Origin: CALMFT01 sp035333525 | GTDB lineage: Bacteria > Patescibacteriota > Gracilibacteria > Absconditabacterales > Absconditicoccaceae | Direction of reading: 5' to 3' | DNA: 17,771 bases | Assembly: GCA_035333525.1 (NCBI GenBank) | Contig: DAOQQF010000023.1 | Location: 1 to 17,771 of the forward strand | Part shown: one piece after another, positions 9,102 through 16,666 of the stretch | Position numbering within the stretch: position 1 is the stretch's first letter | Layout: the number at the start of each line of letters is the position of its first letter | Notes under the pieces: generated by a model | The model's database searches: none | Seen by the model: only the letters and a program-made list of their open reading frames with translations | Told to the model about the DNA's origin: nothing | Translations under genes and position numbers: made by a program

Positions 9102-9722
9102 ATGACCACCATCAAACCCTACACCTCACTCATAGACCAAATCTGATGACTGCTCTCCCAAGCAAGGACTCAGGTAGTTTCTCAGGTTAATCAAACTATG
9201 GTGATGACCTATCGGACTATCGGTCAGTATATCGTGGAATATGAACAAGGTGGAGCAGATAGGGCTGAGTATGGTTCAGGGTTACTACAAAAACTTGCTG
9301 ATGATCTTTCGAGTAAGTTTGGGAAGGGATTCTTATATAGAAATATTCGTTCTATGAAGCAGTTTTATCTAGAATGCAACAATTGGCAGACGCTTTCTGC
9401 CAAATTCAAAAACTTATCACGATCTCATCTTGTTCGCCTAATGTATCTCAAAGATCAAGATGAAAGACAATTCTTTATGATAGAATGTTCCAAACAATCA
9501 CGGACAAGCAGAGAGCTTGATAGGCAGATAAATAGTGCTTTGTATCATAGATTAGCTTTGAGTAGAGACAAAAAATGAGTAATGATGTTAGCTCAAAAAT
9601 GACAAATCATAGAACAAACAGTTGATCTTGTAAAAGATCCTTATATTTTAGACTATGGATGTTATTTTCTCACTATCCTGTGTCACAATACTGGCTGGAT
9701 CAAACAATCAATGTCTGAATAA
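9102..9722 (+). pseudogene. DUF1016 (YhcG-type) N-terminal domain, nuclease half missing
   Basis: The 206-residue frame is a clear DUF1016 N-terminal domain: TYRTIGQYIVEYEQGGADRAEYG, LADDLSSKFGKGFLYRNIRSMKQFY, WQTLSAKFKNLSRSHLVRLM, SRELDRQINSALYHRL, then the linker IEQTVDLVKDPYILD. Full YhcG proteins (~340-380 residues) continue into a PDDEXK nuclease domain. Here that half is absent. The last ~20 residues (YGCYFLTILCHNTGWIKQ) are simply antisense of the end of moxR, which overlaps by 61 bases. So the gene was cut at the domain linker by a deletion that joined it to moxR. Whether the remaining domain (DNA- or partner-binding) still acts is unknown; a standalone product is possible because the frame is otherwise intact. 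Confidence 0.8.
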
Positions 9723-10726
9723 GTAACCTGTGTTTTCCCCTGAAGCCATGACCATGTTTTGGCAAGAACGACCAAATCTTGACCAGCTCTTGGAGAACAA
9801 CCTATCGATACTCAAGGTAATGTTCTCGTTGTTTGTATGATGGTTGTAATATAATGAATCAGATTATCATCTATGTGTATATCATCTATAGCCTGTTTTC
9901 GCGATATCAAATCGATTATACAATCCTGATTAAGCGCATCTCTCATAGTTTTGGAGCCAACAATAGACTGTTCATTATCAGGATAGTCAACATAAATACA
10001 AAGTCAAAATCTATCTAGTTGTGCCTCAGGAAGAGTGTACACTCACTTTGACCCAGTAGGATTAGCGGTTGCAAATACCAAAAATGGCTGCGGAAGATCA
10101 TACGTATTGGTTCATACTGTTACTTGTCATTCTTGCATAGCCTGAATGAGAGCGGATTGAACCTTTGGAGTTGTACGATTGATTTCATCACATAAGATAA
10201 GCTGATGGAATAATGGTCATGGTTGAAAAATACTTGAACCATCAGGCAACATACGTTCATAACCAGTAATATCACTAGGCAATAAGTCAGGTGTTCATTG
10301 TATTCTACCCAATGAAAGTTTTGTTAGTGTTGCAAGTGTTTTGACAGCAGTCGTTTTGGCCAAACCAGGAACCGATTGAATCAATACATGTTTACCTGAG
10401 CAAAGACCTAACAACATCAATACCACGAACATTGGCTGACCTATAATGGTCTGACTCAGAAGTGTAGCTACGATACGAACATGAGGATGAACAATCATGG
10501 TAGGATCAACACGCAATGATATTGATCAAGCAGTAGATTGTAAAACTCACTGAGCACGCAACTCATCAAGCAACCATAAAGACGTAGAGGTTGATCAGAT
10601 TATATTATTATTTTCTCTCCCATGTCATTTGGTATCTCATTTATGCGCATCTCTCCATAACAAAACGCCTCAGACAATCGCTCCAAGTATGAGTATTCAA
10701 ATCAATATCCATAATTCTATTACCAT
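9662..10726 (-). CDS. moxR: MoxR family AAA+ ATPase with N-terminal membrane helix
   Basis: The 354-residue protein starts at ATG 10726 and ends at TAA 9662-9664. Residues ~4-24 (IELWILIGILILGAIVGGVLLW) form a membrane helix, unusual for MoxR proteins, which are normally soluble. The MoxR core begins near residue ~65. Walker A SVPGLAKT has Lys124 (the family usually has GxPGxxKT, so the first Gly is replaced by Ser). Walker B is LILCDEINR with Asp180-Glu181. Sensor 1 is FATANPTGSKWV, followed by LPEAQLDRFG and a C-terminal lid (SPRAGQDLVVLAKTWSW, VTYSDIDCLIQPVLGHRI). It acts as a chaperone that assembles or activates complexes, often beside DUF58/VWA partners, none of which is here. Its 3' end overlaps the truncated DUF1016 gene. 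rnpB lies 30 bases upstream on the same strand. Confidence 0.93.
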
Positions 10727-10756
10727 ACTATACTATAATCAGAAACTTATAAACAA

Positions 10757-11093
10757 GACTCCTTCTCGTAAGCCCAATTCTGTTTGAGATAGCATTTATC
10801 TTGTCCTGAATAATCAGGAATCGAGCACCGACCCGAACAAGCGGATCAAGCTTGCATCAGCCAAGGTTTACCACTGACGTACACCTCATGTACGTTCAGA
10901 TAATGTATGTCACCAAAGAGGTAACAACCATCGCTTTTCACCTTTCCCCTGCATAAAGCAGGATAGTATCGTCTCTGTGGCACGTTCTTTTACCCATTCT
11001 CCATGGGGTTCACTATCCGTTAGATAGTGGCTTATGATGATGTTGGGACTTTCCTAACCACCTTTTGGTAGCTTGCTATCCGGAAGGAGTACT
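10757..11093 (-). ncRNA. rnpB: RNase P RNA (bacterial type A-like)
   Basis: The ~337-base RNA is closed by a P1 stem pairing ACTCCTTC (11083-11090 region) with GAAGGAGT (10759-10766). Hallmarks on the minus strand are AGGAAAGTCC (11047-11056) near the 5' end, GTGCCACAGAGACGA, GGTAAACC (10865-10872) and ACAGAATTGGGCTTA (10769-10783) just before the 3' P1 strand. Together these are the conserved core of the ribozyme that trims tRNA 5' leaders. Exact ends are estimated from P1. Confidence 0.93.
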
Positions 11094-11095
11094 AG

Positions 11096-11122
11096 GTTAT
11101 AGTGAAATTGTTTTATAATCAA
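11096..11122 (-). promoter_or_regulatory. Putative rnpB promoter
   Basis: On the minus strand, TTGATT (11117-11122) and TATAAC (11096-11101) are 15 bases apart, placing transcription start at about the first base of P1. The spacer is short, so this is a weak prediction. Confidence 0.35.
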
Positions 11123-11186
11123 GTTGAATTTTTGATCAACATTCATACTATCAAGCTATTCTTATTTTTATTTTTTGTTTTTTCTC

Positions 11187-11519
11187 ATGAGTACGCTTTT
11201 ATTGATTGTTATGATTGCTGCTGGTATTGTCATGTCTCTCACTATCTTGTTAATGGCTCCCAAAGGTTGATTGGGTTTTGGTTTAGGAGGAGCAGCATGA
11301 AGTAATGAATATGGCACGAAAAAATCTATCGAAACATCACTCAAAAAGATAGCTACCTATAGTTCTATCATTTTTGTAGTCTGTGCTTTGATATACCCAT
11401 TTCTACAACCAAAAACATTTGATCCTACTACTACCACAGGTACATGATCTGTAGCACCAACATTCGATTTTGGGGGAGCATGAACAGGTGAAGAAGTAGC
11501 ACCATGAACTGGACAGTAA
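11187..11519 (+). CDS. secG: Preprotein translocase subunit SecG
   Basis: The 110-residue protein has two membrane helices (STLLLIVMIAAGIVMSLTILLM, residues ~2-23, and ATYSSIIFVVCALIYPFL, residues ~57-74). They are joined by the SecG signature loop APKGGLGFGLGGAAGSNEYG, in which two of the glycines are TGA. A Thr/Gly-rich tail (PTTTTGTGS...GAGTGEEVAPGTG) follows, also with TGA glycines. SecG sits beside the SecYE channel and aids protein export. It is divergent from rnpB and converges on the next gene with only 13 bases between the stop codons. Confidence 0.92.
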
Positions 11520-11532
11520 TAGTCTTTGCATC

Positions 11533-13167
11533 CTACTTTCTAAGTTTCATCCTTTCTTCATGTCTAACATCAGGATGTTTCCTAGGCAAAGGGATATCAT
11601 GTTTACGGTAAAACAATAACTCTTGAGGCGTAATGCGAAAGGGTTTTTTTGTGACCTCACAAAGGATTGCAATCTTGAGAATATCATCAGTAACCTGGTC
11701 GATACTATCAGGTAAATGTTGTCCTGCAATCACCTTGTCTACCTGAGGTACAGCAGGTTCATACGTTGATCGGTGATATCAGAAATCATCCTCACCCCCC
11801 AACCCTCTCTCCTCCCCAGAGGGGGAGAGTGGGTAATACTCCATAGCTACGGTTTCATTGTATCAGAAAGGAGACAATGATGGATGGAAAAACTCTCCTC
11901 GTTCCCCTGTGGACTCCATGTGAGCAATGATCTTTGGTACGAGTTCTTCATATTCTTGCTTGGTATACTGTTTGTTGAAAATACAGTAGGATTTGTTACG
12001 GAGTCAGATGCATCAGAAGAGATGAGAAGAATTAATACATTCTTGAGTATAAAAAATATACTCTCATCATCGACCAAGCATATTAAATCAACAATATTTT
12101 AATTTTCATCCACTACAAGCTTCATAATCAAGGTAACAATCAATATTATGAATTGTGGTATCCATACATTGATCCATATTATATCAAATATAAATATATC
12201 TTGAATTGGTAACTGATTGTGCAAAGTACACTTCTTTACAATTTTTACAGTTTGCTAAATTATTTCATTGCGCATTTTCACAATTAATTAGCCTCAAAGG
12301 TTTACTATATTGTTCCAACAATAAAGAATAATCATAAAATAATTTATCATGCGACATAGTATCCAATATATGATAGTATTCGTTTCTTGAATATGGTCTA
12401 TTAAGAATACAATAGCTTTGGTTCTCCAATCAAACACAATACGCAGATTGTTGAAGATTAACACAATATGATAAATAACTAGATGTTGAACAGTTTTTCG
12501 AAAAAACAACAAATTTACAATTATATAGATCAGATGAGAAACTACAATAATAAGACTCCTGAGAGTTTGTTACATCCAGTAAATCTATTGAATTTTGGAT
12601 ATTCTTTATAGTATGTGCATATAGCACATCTTTACATTGATAAACATCGGAGCACATATATATATTTTCACTAGAATCCGTAAAATTAGTATACGACGAA
12701 TTACTATTAGAGTTAGTATTAATCAAGCCCCATCTCGGTACCTCCTTCATTAACTCTCCAAACTGTTCAGTAAAGCTACGAGTGAAATCAAAATCTCTTC
12801 CATAACTCATAGGATCTCGTTCGTCCGATCGTCGAATTTTTTGATCATAGACTCTGAATGGCTTATCTGGACTATAAATTGAAATAATATCTTTGCCACT
12901 CGCGTCACACTTTCTACGATAGAGTTTTCTTTCATTACGAAATGATAACCTTCTTCTTTGACGACACTCTGGACATAGTGTAGGAGTAGGAATCCTCACC
13001 CCAAGTTTATCTACTCAAGACAGATCCTTTCTTTCTCAGTGGGGAGATTCTTGATATCATGGTAATCAGCGACTAATCTTGTCATAAAAATCCAGATCTC
13101 ATTGAGTAATATCAAATGATTTTTGACAGTGGCGACAGGTTTTGGTTTGGATGATAGGGTCGGTCAT
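11533..13167 (-). CDS. Large Cys-rich CPR protein with N-terminal zinc-ribbon-like motifs
   Basis: The 544-residue frame (ATG 13167, TAG 11533-11535) stays open only with TGA as Gly. N-terminal CxxC pairs are TCRHC (Cys11, Cys14) and LCPECRQRRR (Cys65, Cys68), followed by LSFRNERKLYRRKCD and IYSPDKPFRVYDQK. This is a pattern I recognise from conserved hypothetical proteins of Parcubacteria and other CPR groups. The middle (residues ~120-430) is long, Asn/Tyr/Cys-rich and repetitive (SYCIL-NRPYSRNEYYHIL and SYCIF-NKQYTKQEYEELV are paired). The C-terminus, ILCEVTKKPFRITPQELLFYRKHDIPLPRKHPDVRHEERM, is strongly conserved-looking. Near residues 443-460 lies a GC-rich palindromic insert, described separately. 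Zinc binding is inferred from the CxxC pairs; function unknown. It is divergent from the TrmB-like regulator. Confidence 0.88.
11788..11840. repeat. GC-rich palindromic insert inside the Cys-rich protein gene
   Basis: The minus strand reads CTCTCCCCCTCTGGGGAGG followed by AGAGGGTTGGGG, a strong hairpin, coding PLSPSGEERGLGGEDD in frame. Its base composition and residue usage are foreign to the surrounding AT-rich gene. It resembles the CCCCAACCCTCTCC...GGGGAGAG small palindromic repeats scattered in many bacterial genomes. The host frame is kept open. Confidence 0.7.
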
Positions 13168-13220
13168 ACATATTGACAAAAAAGATAAAAATAGTAACTT
13201 TCACACTCATACCGGTTTAG

Positions 13221-13269
13221 TTGCAAAATACAAGGGAATAATTATAAATACTGTGCAATATTTTGCACA
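13221..13269 (+). promoter_or_regulatory. Promoter and palindromic operator of the TrmB-like gene
   Basis: -35 TTGCAA (13221-13226), a 16-base spacer and -10 TATAAA (13243-13248) are followed by a perfect inverted repeat TGTGCAA-TATT-TTGCACA (13252-13269) over the expected start of transcription, 13 bases before the ATG at 13283. A regulator bound there would block the promoter, most simply the TrmB-like protein itself (inference). Confidence 0.55.
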
Positions 13270-13282
13270 ACAGTTTTATGAT

Positions 13283-14059
13283 ATGCTTATAGTCAAATTA
13301 CTCAGTCAATTATGAATGAATTCCATTCAGATAGATATTTATCTGAAATGTTTGGAGTATACCAAATCGAGTGCCTCTATGATTGCATCCTCACTTGGTC
13401 GTGAAAGAACCTCCACGCTCAAGATGATGCAATCTATGGAAAAAGCGTGATACTTATCTCAATCCAAAGGAGGTATCACAACATACTTTCACCCGATCCC
13501 TTTCGAAGTCTTATACAAACAATTTGAACAACAGACCCAAGAGTCGACCGTATTGATATGACAAAAAGAGCTTATGTTGAATGAAATAAATACACTTACC
13601 AACAAAAGTCCTGATATTAGCTGTAAACTTCAAGATGGTATCAATGCTGTCCGCTATATGTATCAGACTATCATATCTATCATTCATCATCAAAATCTCC
13701 TCCATATATCATGTATAGCCAACAATACGTTTGAAGCGAAATCAAGCTTGCACCCAGAAGTTCATCTCCTTACCAAAGAATTTATCGAGATAGTGCATAA
13801 CAAGCATGTGTATATTCAAAGTTATCTTGGTGAATGAATGAGTCTTATGGAACAACTAACTATTTCCAATGATATAAGTCAGATTATCGATTATCCAAAT
13901 AGCAATAATACAAGCCAATTATGGATAGTCTGATCAGATATCTTTATTATTATCTTCAAAAAAAACCCTCAAGTAGTCCATCTGCATAACGATTCATTGG
14001 CGAATCTTATGCATTTTGTGATTGGTCAGCTTGATAAGGTCCAGACTCAACTACAATAA
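13283..14059 (+). CDS. TrmB-like winged-helix transcriptional regulator
   Basis: The 258-residue protein has an N-terminal winged helix (residues ~14-75: IDIYLKCLEYTKSSASMIASSLGRERTSTLKMMQSMEKAGYLSQSKGG in segments). The layout is that of TrmB-family sensors: helix, turn, recognition helix, then a YFHPIPFEVLYKQFEQQ linker into a helical coil. The rest (residues ~100-258) is a sensor-like domain with SPDISCKLQDGINAVRYMYQTI, as seen in TrmB C-terminal regions. It lacks an obvious sugar-binding signature. A perfect palindrome over its own promoter suggests autoregulation. Its stop overlaps the nusB stop by 9 bases. The ligand and regulon are unknown. Confidence 0.75.
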
Positions 14060-14617
14060 CACTCTATGAGCGATTCCATTGATAAACTTGTATACATCTT
14101 GTCCTCAGAAACGTTTGGCAAGTTCCACAAGTTCATTGATAACGACTTTGGGATCTGATTTGATTACTTTTTTTTCAGTTATTCAGAGTACAAACAACGC
14201 TTTTTTGATCGTATCAAGCTCATCTCGCTGAAACTGAGTCAGATGAGGAGCAACTTTGGTAATAGTAGTTGCTATCATCTTACGATATGATTCGATAATC
14301 TGAAATACATACTCTCGATCTATCTCCAATGGCTCCAACCTCAGCGCATCAACAATCATTGCACAATCATCCTGTGGTTCACTCAATCCATATAATCATG
14401 GATTTACATCGGGGTCTTGAATTGTTTCTTGAAAAGCATCTCGCACACCCATAGAACTCATAAACTCATGATCTTCTTGTGATTCAATTGATGGAGTAGA
14501 GACATGATGTTGGGAGTTCTCCTGATTTGGTTGAAAAGCACCAGTTGAGTAGTACAAATCTCGATAGATATAACACAATGATACTTTACGGGCATTGATT
14601 CTGTGTCAAATATTCAT
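14051..14617 (-). CDS. nusB: Transcription antitermination factor NusB
   Basis: The 188-residue frame (ATG 14617, TAG 14051-14053) is kept whole by TGA-Gly. The N-terminal HRINARKVSLCYIYRDLY and the C-terminal INELVELAKRFGGQDVYKFINGIAHRVLL are diagnostic of NusB, which binds boxA RNA with NusE in rRNA antitermination. It is longer than the usual 130-150 residues because of a ~55-residue acidic, Gln/Ser-rich insert after the first helix (TGAFQPNQENSQHHVSTPSI...MSSMGVRDAFQE). Downstream core helices (EREYVFQIIESYRKMIATTI-like) are intact. It is monocistronic, with its own promoter, and converges on the TrmB-like gene with overlapping stops. Confidence 0.9.
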
Positions 14618-14649
14618 GAGAAAGGGGGACAAGTAAAGAAGACGATAAG

Positions 14650-14677
14650 ATTATATGCAAAGATATGCATATGATAA
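14650..14677 (-). promoter_or_regulatory. Putative nusB promoter
   Basis: On the minus strand, TTATCA (14672-14677), a 16-base spacer holding the palindrome ATATGCATAT (14663-14672) and a perfect -10 TATAAT (14650-14655). Transcription would start near 14643, leaving a ~26-base leader without a Shine-Dalgarno sequence. Confidence 0.5.
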
Positions 14678-14760
14678 TGAAATCATTTTATTTTGCAACT
14701 ATAACTTTGCTTGAATATATGACAAAAATAACAAAGATAAACTATGATACCGAACAAAAG

Positions 14761-14781
14761 AAAAAACTGGTTTGCACCAGT
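14761..14781 (-). terminator. Rho-independent terminator after tRNA-Gly
   Basis: On the minus strand, ACTGGT-GCAA-ACCAGT is followed by a run of T residues (TTTTTT), about 38 bases downstream of the tRNA 3' end. The plus side has only AAAAAA before the stem, so the minus direction fits. Confidence 0.7.
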
Positions 14782-14818
14782 ATTTCGTTAGTATATTAGA
14801 TATCTTAAAGCCGTCATT

Positions 14819-14892
14819 AGCGGATGACGCGGCTCGAACGCGCAACCAACTGCTTGGAAGGCAGTGACTCTATCCAATTGAGTTACATCCGC
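14819..14892 (-). tRNA. tRNA-Gly(UCC)
   Basis: The cloverleaf is complete on the minus strand: acceptor GCGGATG/CATCCGC, D arm ACTC...GAGT, anticodon stem ACTGC/GCAGT with loop CTTCCAA (anticodon UCC) and T arm GCGCG-TTCGAGC-CGCGT. The discriminator is U, as usual for bacterial tRNA-Gly. CCA is not encoded. This tRNA reads GGA/GGG; the tRNA-Gly(UCA) needed for UGA is not in this window. Confidence 0.95.
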
Positions 14893-14918
14893 ATAACAAT
14901 ATTCTTCTTTTATCTCTA

Positions 14919-14975
14919 AGGCAATGACTCTATACAACTTGCCCCGATTTATCGGTGTTGAGTTACATCCGCATA
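14919..14975 (-). pseudogene. Broken copy of the 5' half of tRNA-Gly
   Basis: It matches 14859-14895 (GGCAATGACTCTATACAA and TTGAGTTACATCCGCATA against the real tRNA) but has a ~20-base insert in the D loop that holds the hairpin CCGAT-TT-ATCGG. The T arm and 3' acceptor strand are missing, so it cannot make a tRNA. It is flanked by perfect 9-bp direct repeats (TATCTCTAA at 14911-14919 and 14978-14986). Confidence 0.75.
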
Positions 14976-15036
14976 GTTATCTCTAATAATCTTTTTCCCG
15001 CTCGTTTCAATATGATTTTTTCAATAATGGATTTTG

Positions 15037-15150
15037 ATACCAATTACGTATCAAAAGAGAACTATTGTTTTGGTAAATACCGATGATATAACTAGCGAAC
15101 TATTGGGAATCAAGAACATGGGTAGTTTGCGTTTGTTATACAATCGGTAT
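15037..15150 (+). repeat. 114-bp MITE-like repeat, copy B
   Basis: Same 114-bp unit as 6614-6727, in the opposite orientation, with five transitions and no gaps. It runs from ATACCAATTACGTATC to TACAATCGGTAT, with imperfect inverted ends. No clear target-site duplication is seen. It lies between the tRNA fragment and the HU terminator; a short frame without stops crosses it but carries no recognised domain. Confidence 0.75.
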
Positions 15151-15169
15151 GAACTCGTAATCTTGTATC

Positions 15170-15194
15170 AAAAAATCCTTCACCGAAGTGAAAG
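15170..15194 (-). terminator. Rho-independent terminator after HU
   Basis: On the minus strand, CTTTCAC-TTCG-GTGAAGG is a seven-pair stem with a stable UUCG tetraloop, followed by ATTTTTT. It lies 53 bases past the HU stop. Confidence 0.8.
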
Positions 15195-15247
15195 AAAATT
15201 TGAACATAGCAATGAAGCTACGATGAGGATTCCAAGAGTGAGGAAAA

Positions 15248-15529
15248 TTATTTTCCTTTAACTGCCTTTTTGAAGTCAGCACCAGCTCTAAATGAAACAA
15301 CTTTCATAGCTGGAATTTTGATCTTTTGAGATGGCTTTTGTGGATTAACACCTTCTCTAGCCTTTCTCATATTAGCTTTGAAAGTACCGAAACCTTGGAT
15401 TCTTACTTCACCACCTTTTTTAACAGTAGCAATAATAGAACCAAATACTACACCGAGTACTTCTTTAGCTGCCTTTTTAGACAAACCAGTCTTAGCTGCC
15501 AATTCAGCAACAAATTGTGTCAAGTTCAT
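15248..15529 (-). CDS. hup: HU family DNA-binding protein
   Basis: The 93-residue protein is full length for HU/IHF: MNLTQFVAELAAKTGLSKKAAKEVL (helices 1-2), GGEVRIQGFGTFKANMRKAREGVNPQ (beta arm; the Pro that intercalates DNA is in VNPQKPSQ) and IPAMKVVSFRAGADFKKAVKGK. It compacts and bends DNA as a dimer. All ten glycines are GGN codons and none is TGA, unlike almost every other gene in the window, consistent with high expression and codon selection. It is monocistronic with a UUCG terminator. Confidence 0.96.
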   Translation of the reverse strand: MNLTQFVAELAAKTGLSKKAAKEVLGVVFGSIIATVKKGGEVRIQGFGTFKANMRKAREGVNPQKPSQKIKIPAMKVVSFRAGADFKKAVKGK

Positions 15530-15554
15530 GAGTACAAAAAAAATAATAAATAAA

Positions 15555-15582
15555 TTTATACCATATAGATAATCGGTATGAA
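15555..15582 (-). promoter_or_regulatory. Putative HU promoter
   Basis: On the minus strand, TTCATA (15577-15582) and TATAAA (15555-15560) are 16 bases apart. The interval contains an imperfect palindrome ATACC...GGTAT (15558-15579), reminiscent of the ends of the 114-bp repeat. The -35 box is weak. Confidence 0.35.
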
Positions 15583-15596
15583 GTAAATTTCAAGAG

Positions 15597-15630
15597 AAAA
15601 AAACGAAAAAACGCCCTCAAGAAGCGTTTT
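15597..15630 (-). terminator. Rho-independent terminator after ftsX
   Basis: On the minus strand, AAAACGC...GCGTTTT with a nine-base loop is followed by TTCGTTTTTTT. It lies 30 bases past the ftsX stop. Confidence 0.75.
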
Positions 15631-15660
15631 CAGGTCACCAAAGCTTGACAAAATAATTAT

Positions 15661-16602
15661 TTATTCACTTTTTATAAGTAAATTACGTAAATAGATGTTT
15701 CATAAAACTAAAGCAATACTAATAATAATAATAATTTCACCTCATTGTCGTAGTGCGCTCGTAGTCGATGTGAGTCAGAGTATCGAAAATAACGATTGAT
15801 CAAAAAGTGCTGTAGTATAACGATTAATAATCAATGCACTTATTCATCGCAACATCAATGATAAGATAAATCCTACCAAACTCATCAGACAACTGACCAC
15901 CAAAAAAGGTGATTTGAGTAATCGATAAGGTGTTCATAACAACTGTTGAATGGTAATAGATTTACGAAAGTGTGTAAAAATTGACTTGATAGTAAGGATA
16001 AGAAAAGAACATATGATAACAACCAAGATGACTACCAATATAACAGACAATACTACAATCATTTTGGTCATCGACAAGGTGGTTAAAATTCTCTTTTCTT
16101 GCGCCTTCATGGTTTGACCAATTTTGGAGATATCGTCACGATTAGTAATAATATCTTCATATAAAGTTACTACGGCTTTGAGTTTTTCATAATCCTGTGT
16201 GTTATTGAACAATACATATACCGTAGCTGGCAATGGATTTTCAATACCATATTTTTGGAATGAATCTAATACACTGGGAACCTTGCGTTCTATTGATTTG
16301 ATCGCATCCTCTTTACTCATGTACTGAACCTTCATACCAAGTTTCTCAAGTTTGTCCTTCATTTCGATGACTCTACTATAAATTTGATCTTTTTGGGTAG
16401 ATGAGTCTTTGATATAATAATAAACACCAAGTTTATTTTGTATAGTTGTAGACATCGATCTTACACCCAAAGTCACTCACACCAATAAATGAAGCAAATA
16501 TAACAAAAAACCGATCAATACAGATATTCAGATAATCTGAAACCACATATCCTTGATAATTTGTTTAGTATAAGATACAATATAGTTTTGATGAGTAGAC
16601 AT
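15661..16602 (-). CDS. ftsX: Cell division protein FtsX (ABC transporter permease)
   Basis: The 313-residue frame (ATG 16602, TAA 15661-15663) has the FtsX layout: N-terminal cytoplasmic tail; helix 1 (residues ~20-45); an extracellular domain of ~130 residues containing YYIKDSSTQKDQIYSRVIEMKDKLEKLG and FQKYGIENPLPATVYVLFNN, the latter typical of FtsX ECDs; helix 2 (MIVVLSVILVVILVVIICSFLILTI); TIQQLLGTPYRLLKSPF; helix 3 (LMSLVGFILSLML); and helix 4 near the end. With FtsE (not in this window) it couples division to peptidoglycan hydrolase activation. An ATG in frame at 16644 is an alternative start. It follows the TPR gene by 64 bases on the same strand, possibly one transcript. Confidence 0.92.
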
Positions 16603-16666
16603 TGAAAAGCAATAATATTCAAAAGATAAAGAAAAAAATTTCATAATGATGACTTATATAACTCAT

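Noticed and set aside
15034..15261. 75-residue frame over copy B of the 114-bp repeat
   Set aside because: Same sequence as the copy A frame. The five differences between copies are transitions at mixed codon positions, which does not support coding.
16602..16644. Upstream ATG of ftsX at 16644
   Set aside because: It is in frame and cannot be excluded, but it would add an aromatic-rich stretch (MKFFSLSFEYYCFS) not typical of FtsX, so 16602 was preferred.
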